Of a stretch of DNA of 10,827 bases, positions 6,105-10,827 are shown piece after piece. The DNA is taken from positions 1 to 10,827 of the forward strand of contig CAYXBZ010000034.1 of the NCBI GenBank assembly GCA_964463605.1, given 5' to 3'. Under the pieces are notes generated by a model, which worked only from the letters and a program-made list of their open reading frames with translations, searched no databases and was not told the origin of the DNA. Made by a program: the position numbers and the translations under genes. The stretch comes from DAOLOF01 sp964463605 (GTDB taxonomy: Bacteria; Patescibacteriota; Microgenomatia; UBA1400; PJMF01). Positions within the stretch are counted from its first letter, which is position 1. The number at the start of each line of letters is the position of its first letter.

Positions 6105-7658
6105 ATGCCTGATAATTACACACCAAACAACCAAGTTTTTTCTGCTTATACACCTTTTCGGAATCTATTAAGAAAAATGGATCTATTTAAATCACTCCAG
6201 GCAGTCTGGGCCCATTCTGTTTTTCAACAGTTTAATCGGAAGTTACCTCCTTATATTATCAATTGCCCAATTGGATATAGGCATGCTACCAATACTCATG
6301 ATTTTATTAAATTCCATATGCACCTTTGGGAATTAGAAACTGTTACTAAAGAAATACTAATTAATTCTCCAGAGTTAGGAGCAAATAAAAATTTGGCAAA
6401 TTGGCGGTATCTTTCCAAAACTGTGAATCGACTAAAAGAGCTAGAAGAGACAATTGCTCAAATATTTAGTACACAGGAAAATGTGCTACTTGAACTTCAC
6501 CGGATCTCACATAGACAATTTCCTTGGCAAACACTGCCTACAAGCGATAAGTTGATTAGATATTGGAAAATTTACGAACCTCTGCAAGATTATTTTAAAC
6601 AAAAATATGAAATTGACTTTGATGTGTATATGACCATAAGCATGATGCTTTTTGGATTTTACTTAGATCATTTTGCGCTTATTTACCCACCAAATATTGA
6701 ATTAAGACAAATAAAACAAGTATATTTTGACAATTTCTTAAAGTACACTTGCCGAAAGGCATCAGAGCTTGAATCAGAGTTAAAATCCCAACTGAAAATG
6801 AATCAGGACTATGTCTATGCATACCACAGCCTAAAAGCCTATCCATTAGTCAAGGCGGACTTTCAAACTAATGAATATGTCACCTGCCCATTACCGACAC
6901 TGCTTCTTAATAGAACTACTGAAGGAATATTCTATGATCTAATAAATGTTCCTGGATTTGACAACGCATTTGGTAATTCATTTCAAAATTATGTAGGTAG
7001 CTACTTAAAGAAACGAACAAACCAATATTGCGAAGTACTACCTGAACAAACATATGGACCACGCAGACATAAAAAACAAACTATAGATTGGATAGTAACT
7101 GATCAGGAAAATTCTGCGTTATTCATAGAGTGTAAAACTAAAAGAATGACAGTTGGTGCTAAAGCTGCTTTAACTAACCTAGAGTTATTGCAAGCTGACT
7201 TAAATAAAATTGCAGAAGCCGTAGTTCAAACTTATGAAACTACTATCGATTATGAAAATGGGTTGTATCCTCAACGGGACAACAGTCCTTATCGGAAAAT
7301 ATACATTATCATAGCAACATTAGAGGAATGGTACCTCTTTGGTGACAAAACAAAATTACTGCTTGAGCAAGAAGTTTTAAGCATATTTAGAGAAAAAGGA
7401 TTAGATAGTAACTATCTTAAAAAATACCATTATTTTATTATTTCAACTGAAAATATTGAAATTCTCGGGGAGTTATTAACAAAAAGAACGATTCAAGATA
7501 TTTTCCAACCTAAACTTGAAGATCCAAACCTTTCACTCTGGCACATCAGAACATATTTATATGACAAATTCCCTAGTGAATTAAGTACAATTACTAACCC
7601 ATTTGAAGAAGAATATAATCATTTCTTAGATAGAACATTAGAGAAAATGCAGACTTGA
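6105..7658 (+). CDS. Unrecognised protein with C-terminal PD-(D/E)XK nuclease-like domain
   Basis: A 517-residue soluble protein whose family I do not recognise. Residues 1 to about 280 are mostly helical, with no motif I can name. From about 286 a restriction-endonuclease-like fold is visible: a first helix GNSFQNYVGSYLKKR (with Q294 where many families have glutamate), then D328 in TIDWIV and the strand FIECK with E342 and K344. This gives D-x13-E-x-K, the classic PD-(D/E)XK active site, followed by KRM and a later core strand KIYIIIATLEEW. It is probably a metal-dependent DNA or RNA nuclease. It stands alone behind a terminator, has its own -10 box and converges on the beta-helix gene, as cargo genes often do. 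Defence against phage or competing elements is plausible. M25 is an alternative start, but the -10 spacing supports 6105. Confidence 0.75.
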   Translation: MPDNYTPNNQVFSAYTPFRNLLRKMDLFKSLQAVWAHSVFQQFNRKLPPYIINCPIGYRHATNTHDFIKFHMHLWELETVTKEILINSPELGANKNLANWRYLSKTVNRLKELEETIAQIFSTQENVLLELHRISHRQFPWQTLPTSDKLIRYWKIYEPLQDYFKQKYEIDFDVYMTISMMLFGFYLDHFALIYPPNIELRQIKQVYFDNFLKYTCRKASELESELKSQLKMNQDYVYAYHSLKAYPLVKADFQTNEYVTCPLPTLLLNRTTEGIFYDLINVPGFDNAFGNSFQNYVGSYLKKRTNQYCEVLPEQTYGPRRHKKQTIDWIVTDQENSALFIECKTKRMTVGAKAALTNLELLQADLNKIAEAVVQTYETTIDYENGLYPQRDNSPYRKIYIIIATLEEWYLFGDKTKLLLEQEVLSIFREKGLDSNYLKKYHYFIISTENIEILGELLTKRTIQDIFQPKLEDPNLSLWHIRTYLYDKFPSELSTITNPFEEEYNHFLDRTLEKMQT

Positions 7659-7670
7659 CTTACTGTAAGT
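7658..7670. terminator. Short dyad between convergent genes
   Basis: ACTTAC (7658-7663) and GTAAGT (7665-7670) are exact inverted repeats around one base, in the 17-base gap between the convergent stops. The stem is short and AT-rich, with no T-run, so termination is only possible, not shown. Confidence 0.25.
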
Positions 7671-7675
7671 TCTAC

Positions 7676-10600
7676 TTAACGGAAAATATTTCTTACCTTA
7701 TCCCAATAACGGTAAAAGATAGAAGTGGAGGCTTGGCGACTACCAGCTTCAAGCCAATTAGACCATTCACCAGCGGCACAACCATTAACAGATACCACTT
7801 TGAAGGAGTAGGTAGCCTTCGGATCTAGGTTATCTACCACAATAGATTGCACCCCTTCATTTTCATTCATAGCTGGCATGTTGATGCCACCAAATCTTTC
7901 ATCTCCATCATGGAAGCCAAAGATAACGTGGTAGCTTTCTACATGGTCGTTTACGGGAGTAAAGTAGAGCTTGGCCTGATTACCTGTGCGATCAATTTGG
8001 AAGAGGTCTGGCTGGCCTGCAGGGCTTGTATCAGTACAGGTGGGAGCCGAAGGAGTACTGTTAGAAGATGAGTTGTCATTTGAGTTGTTAGAAGGTGATG
8101 GCGTTGGAGTAGGTGTCGGTGCTACATACTCGGTAATGCTGAAGGTATGAGATGAATAACCACCAGTATAGGTGAAGGCAATCTCTCCACTACCATTAGC
8201 AGTACAAACTCCATCCGTACAATCACTACTTGTGATATCAGCTCCCTGCACGTCATCTACTTTCAGCACATACTGTCCATTAGCTTCCAGGTCACCCACA
8301 GTGTGAACAGTAGAATCTGTTCCAATAGTATCTGATGATTCCGTCCAAGTCTTGGCATAATCACCTGAAGTGTTCCATTGGCTGATAGATAGATCCATCC
8401 AAACTGATGAATCAGAACTATTGAATCCCCCACTTGGACTAATACTCAAATTTGCAGTTGTGCCAGAAGCAGTTTGAGTATTACGAAATTTTCCATCTGC
8501 ATAAATACGAATATCACCGTCAATATCTATCTCATTTGTTGAAACTTCATAAGGGGGTTGATATTCATATGCTCCAATGTCGGGTTCATCGTAAAATAGA
8601 TTATTTGAGTAATCAGATGTAAGGCTAACACTAGTACCAGTATTAATGGCTGGTGAGGAACTTGTCAAAGTTACATCTGAACTACCATAATCAGTGAATA
8701 AAGGATTAGAATTGAGCGAATTTAAGTCTTGACTAGTGCCGGTTTGCCAATCGCTAAAGGAAGAGTAAGTGTTGCCATTCCACGAACCTGTTGGATTGGC
8801 AAGATTATAAACTAAATTATTATTTAAAGTTGTGTTTGTAATGGAGCCAGAATCAACAAATGCGTATGCATTTGTCCCATATATAATATTGTTTTTTACT
8901 TCTGTGCCAGTTGAATTGTTTGATAAATGGATTGCAGAGTTTCCATTATTGCCATAAATAGTATTATTATAAATTTTAGTATTTGTTGCCCCTAAGGAGT
9001 GTATCGCGGTATGTACCGAAAATTGATTAACAAATTGGCTCATATCAATGATGTTGTAGTCTATTTGACTTGAGTCTGCTCCATTGTGTATGTAAATGCC
9101 TCCACCATATGCAACTCCATGTAAGTAGTTTTTTGTCACCCTGAGACTAGTATCGGTATCGTAAATATTGATTAATCCTGTGGCAACTGAGGAATCTGAT
9201 CCATAAATATTATTGCCTGACACTGTATTACCAGTCGAACCTCCATGAGCTACAATACAAGAACCTCCGAGAGTCGCGTTTTCATTGTGAATTATGGAAT
9301 TTGTTAAAAGATTATTTGTTGTAATAGTTCCACCAGATTGATAAATACATATAGGTGAAGTGCTGTGAGAATTGTATGCTTCTATGTTCGTTACCAAATT
9401 ATTTTGAGCTCCATTGTAAAAACAAAAACTGTGTCTATAATGATCGTACGATTTTAGGTTCCTAAATATGTTGTTAGATCCAGTATTCTTTATTCCACCT
9501 ATTGTTGTAGTATCACCAGACGTTTTTCTTTGATCAATCCCGTCTAAAATTAACCAGTCGTTTCCATCATCAACAAATGTTTCTGTCCTAGCTGCATACT
9601 CATAAGTTCTACCATTAGTATTGGGGTTAGTGTTATCAGAAGTATGTATATAGATATTTCCGCCAACATATGCAGAATAATTTTGATTAGATACAACATT
9701 TGAAATTGTTGTATCTCTAGTCAAAGCTGTATCGTTATCCCATATTAGTAGAGGATCTGACTCAAGAGCTTGATACCAGACTCCTTCAGGAGAGGATGTG
9801 GTATAAACTTCTAACAAAGAAAGTGCGAATGGTCCATTTATAAGAGATGTACTAGCCGGACTTAGTGTATCTGCCTCAGAAGTCGAATTATTTGACATGC
9901 CATACATTCCACCAGCAGACCCACTAAGGAAAAAATCTCTATCTGTTGTCCAAAAATGAACTCCATATCTTTTAGTCTTGTCAAATGATATTGTTATCTC
10001 ATCACTAACTTTTGTTTGTCCTGAAGATACGGTTACGGAAGCACTTCCACCATCCCAAGTGATTGGAATTGGCGAACTATCAAAGGTTGCTCCAGTAGTC
10101 ATAGGAGCTATCGAAGCATCAGCAATCGTTCCTCCGTCTCCTGAGTCGGATGCTTTTATTGTAATTCTAATTTTTGTTCCATCTACACTTGAACTATCAG
10201 CTGGAATAATATTTCTGTAATTTCTTGAAGCTCCATCGGATAATTGATTGGGAATACTGTTACTATAACCAGTTAAATAACCGTTAGATACATATTGAGT
10301 CCATGAACCAGTTATGATTTCAGATCCATCAAAAATTGGGTTATCACCATCTCCATATGCACTAAAGGTAATGGGATTGCCTGATTCTCCCGATGAGGGT
10401 GCAACAAGCTCCTCTCTCCATATTTCACCTTTTTTAAAAAGTATTTGATCTCCAGGTAAAAATGAGCTTATGTTGACTTTATTTAATGTTTGCCATGCTT
10501 GATCTGTACTAGTCCCGGCATTTGTATCTAGACCATTTGTCGCATCTACATAATAAGTCGCAGCACTAATAGATTTGGTAGAAAAGAACAAAGCTCCAGA

Positions 10601-10696
10601 AAATATAATCAACCCAATAATTAGCTTATTAAAACCATTTAAAAAGCTAAGCTTTTTGGTACGATAAAAAAGACTTTTCAACATTACCTTTAGCAT
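7676..10696 (-). CDS. Secreted right-handed beta-helix surface protein with FnIII-like C-terminus
   Basis: A 1006-residue exported protein. A basic N-terminus and a hydrophobic stretch (about 23-40) end in SISA-A, a likely signal peptidase I site after residue 45. It opens with a beta-helix cap typical of pectate-lyase-like proteins (ATYYVDATNGLDTNAGT, then PGDQILFKKG and GNPITFSAYG). A beta-sandwich-like insertion follows (about 150-265), then a long parallel beta-helix (about 370-690) with recurring NNxIYG-type turns. Another beta-rich region (about 715-850) leads to a Thr/Pro/Ser/Asn linker (about 853-885) and a fibronectin III-like domain (about 893-985). There is no C-terminal membrane anchor or sortase signal; a short aromatic/basic tail (FYRYWDKVRNIFR) ends it. 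No catalytic residues can be assigned, so polysaccharide binding, adhesion or cleavage are all possible. ATG at 10684 is an alternative start; neither start has an ideal SD. Confidence 0.88.
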   Translation of the reverse strand: MLKVMLKSLFYRTKKLSFLNGFNKLIIGLIIFSGALFFSTKSISAATYYVDATNGLDTNAGTSTDQAWQTLNKVNISSFLPGDQILFKKGEIWREELVAPSSGESGNPITFSAYGDGDNPIFDGSEIITGSWTQYVSNGYLTGYSNSIPNQLSDGASRNYRNIIPADSSSVDGTKIRITIKASDSGDGGTIADASIAPMTTGATFDSSPIPITWDGGSASVTVSSGQTKVSDEITISFDKTKRYGVHFWTTDRDFFLSGSAGGMYGMSNNSTSEADTLSPASTSLINGPFALSLLEVYTTSSPEGVWYQALESDPLLIWDNDTALTRDTTISNVVSNQNYSAYVGGNIYIHTSDNTNPNTNGRTYEYAARTETFVDDGNDWLILDGIDQRKTSGDTTTIGGIKNTGSNNIFRNLKSYDHYRHSFCFYNGAQNNLVTNIEAYNSHSTSPICIYQSGGTITTNNLLTNSIIHNENATLGGSCIVAHGGSTGNTVSGNNIYGSDSSVATGLINIYDTDTSLRVTKNYLHGVAYGGGIYIHNGADSSQIDYNIIDMSQFVNQFSVHTAIHSLGATNTKIYNNTIYGNNGNSAIHLSNNSTGTEVKNNIIYGTNAYAFVDSGSITNTTLNNNLVYNLANPTGSWNGNTYSSFSDWQTGTSQDLNSLNSNPLFTDYGSSDVTLTSSSPAINTGTSVSLTSDYSNNLFYDEPDIGAYEYQPPYEVSTNEIDIDGDIRIYADGKFRNTQTASGTTANLSISPSGGFNSSDSSVWMDLSISQWNTSGDYAKTWTESSDTIGTDSTVHTVGDLEANGQYVLKVDDVQGADITSSDCTDGVCTANGSGEIAFTYTGGYSSHTFSITEYVAPTPTPTPSPSNNSNDNSSSNSTPSAPTCTDTSPAGQPDLFQIDRTGNQAKLYFTPVNDHVESYHVIFGFHDGDERFGGINMPAMNENEGVQSIVVDNLDPKATYSFKVVSVNGCAAGEWSNWLEAGSRQASTSIFYRYWDKVRNIFR

Positions 10697-10749
10697 AGAT
10701 TATTTTGCCCTTCCACACAACGTTTGAATGGCTATTTATTACCTAATCC

Positions 10750-10778
10750 AATATATCAAGTATTTTTGCAACTGTCAA
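10750..10778 (-). promoter_or_regulatory. Near-consensus promoter for the beta-helix protein gene
   Basis: On the - strand, TTGACA (10778-10773), exactly 17 bases, then TATATT (10755-10750). Transcription would start near 10743, leaving a leader of about 47 bases. This is the strongest sigma-70-type promoter in the window, suggesting that the protein is made constitutively and at a good level. Confidence 0.8.
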
Positions 10779-10827
10779 GCGTCCCTTTTCGTGCACACGG
10801 AGTGTAAATAGTTGGCGTAGAATTTAG

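Noticed and set aside
5796..6134. Short open frames on both strands over 5796-6071 (+) and 5949-6134 (-)
   Set aside because: They cross the hairpins and terminator of the structured gap and partly overlap DUF2958 or the nuclease start. Their protein sequences look like translated structural RNA/DNA rather than real products.
8041..8120. Thr/Pro/Ser/Asn-rich coding repeat as a tandem repeat array or CRISPR-like structure
   Set aside because: It is a short low-complexity protein linker without regular repeat and spacer units; no CRISPR array is present in the window.
9978..10220. 80-codon + strand open frame within the beta-helix gene
   Set aside because: It is antisense to a long, clearly coding frame and has no ribosome site; it is a shadow of Ser/Thr-rich coding sequence.
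10697..10827. Second attachment site or tRNA fragment at the right edge
   Set aside because: No match to the tRNA-Gly 3' end was found by eye here; only the beta-helix gene's promoter and leader are supportable.
1..10827. Alternative genetic code with UGA as glycine
   Set aside because: TGA ends the small upstream gene, the ATPase and the nuclease gene at sensible places, and no in-frame TGA interrupts conserved domains.

Overview
The window (about 10.8 kb, AT-rich) looks like one end of an integrated mobile element sitting at the 3' end of a tRNA-Gly gene, followed by a large secreted beta-helix protein gene. The gene types (a tRNA-targeted large serine recombinase, a VirD4/TraG-like ATPase next to a Replic_Relax protein, DUF2958) and their style suggest a Candidate Phyla Radiation (Patescibacteria) genome or a similar uncultured bacterium. 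That placement is inference with moderate confidence. TGA is a real stop for several genes, which argues against the UGA=Gly code of Gracilibacteria and Absconditabacteria.

Layout. Positions 1-52 hold the 3' part of tRNA-Gly(UCC), + strand. Facing it, on the - strand, is a large serine recombinase that starts at 1566 and has no stop before the window edge, so its reading frame runs antisense through the tRNA. A small unrecognised gene (1563-1907, -) lies just upstream and shares an ATGA overlap with it. Both are probably driven by one promoter that overlaps a perfect 22-bp palindrome, a candidate autoregulatory operator. Divergently, on the + strand, are a membrane-anchored coupling-protein-like ATPase (2064-4733) and a Replic_Relax winged-helix protein (4842-5612). 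The leader of the latter can fold so that its Shine-Dalgarno sequence is buried in a hairpin. A DUF2958 gene (5609-5920, -) converges on it, with both stop codons in the loop of one hairpin.

The 184-bp gap at 5921-6104 is densely structured: a perfect 10-bp stem hairpin, a long bulged stem that can refold, an intrinsic terminator, and then a consensus -10 box placed so that the next gene would be leaderless. That gene (6105-7658, +) encodes a protein with an unrecognised helical N-terminal part and a PD-(D/E)XK nuclease-like C-terminal part. It is a good candidate for a defence or DNA-processing cargo gene. Converging on it is a 1006-residue secreted right-handed beta-helix protein (7676-10696, -) with a near-consensus promoter at 10750-10778. 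This may be cargo or may be host chromosome, because the far end of the element is not identifiable here.

How it may work together (inference): the recombinase integrates and excises the element, the small upstream gene may regulate or assist it, and the ATPase with the Replic_Relax protein may prepare and move the DNA. The structured intergenic region may be a transfer or replication origin or a small RNA, and the nuclease may be protective cargo. No relaxase, VirB4 or other transfer pore gene is present in the window. There is no gene-free stretch longer than 300 bases. I see nothing supportable in 10779-10827.
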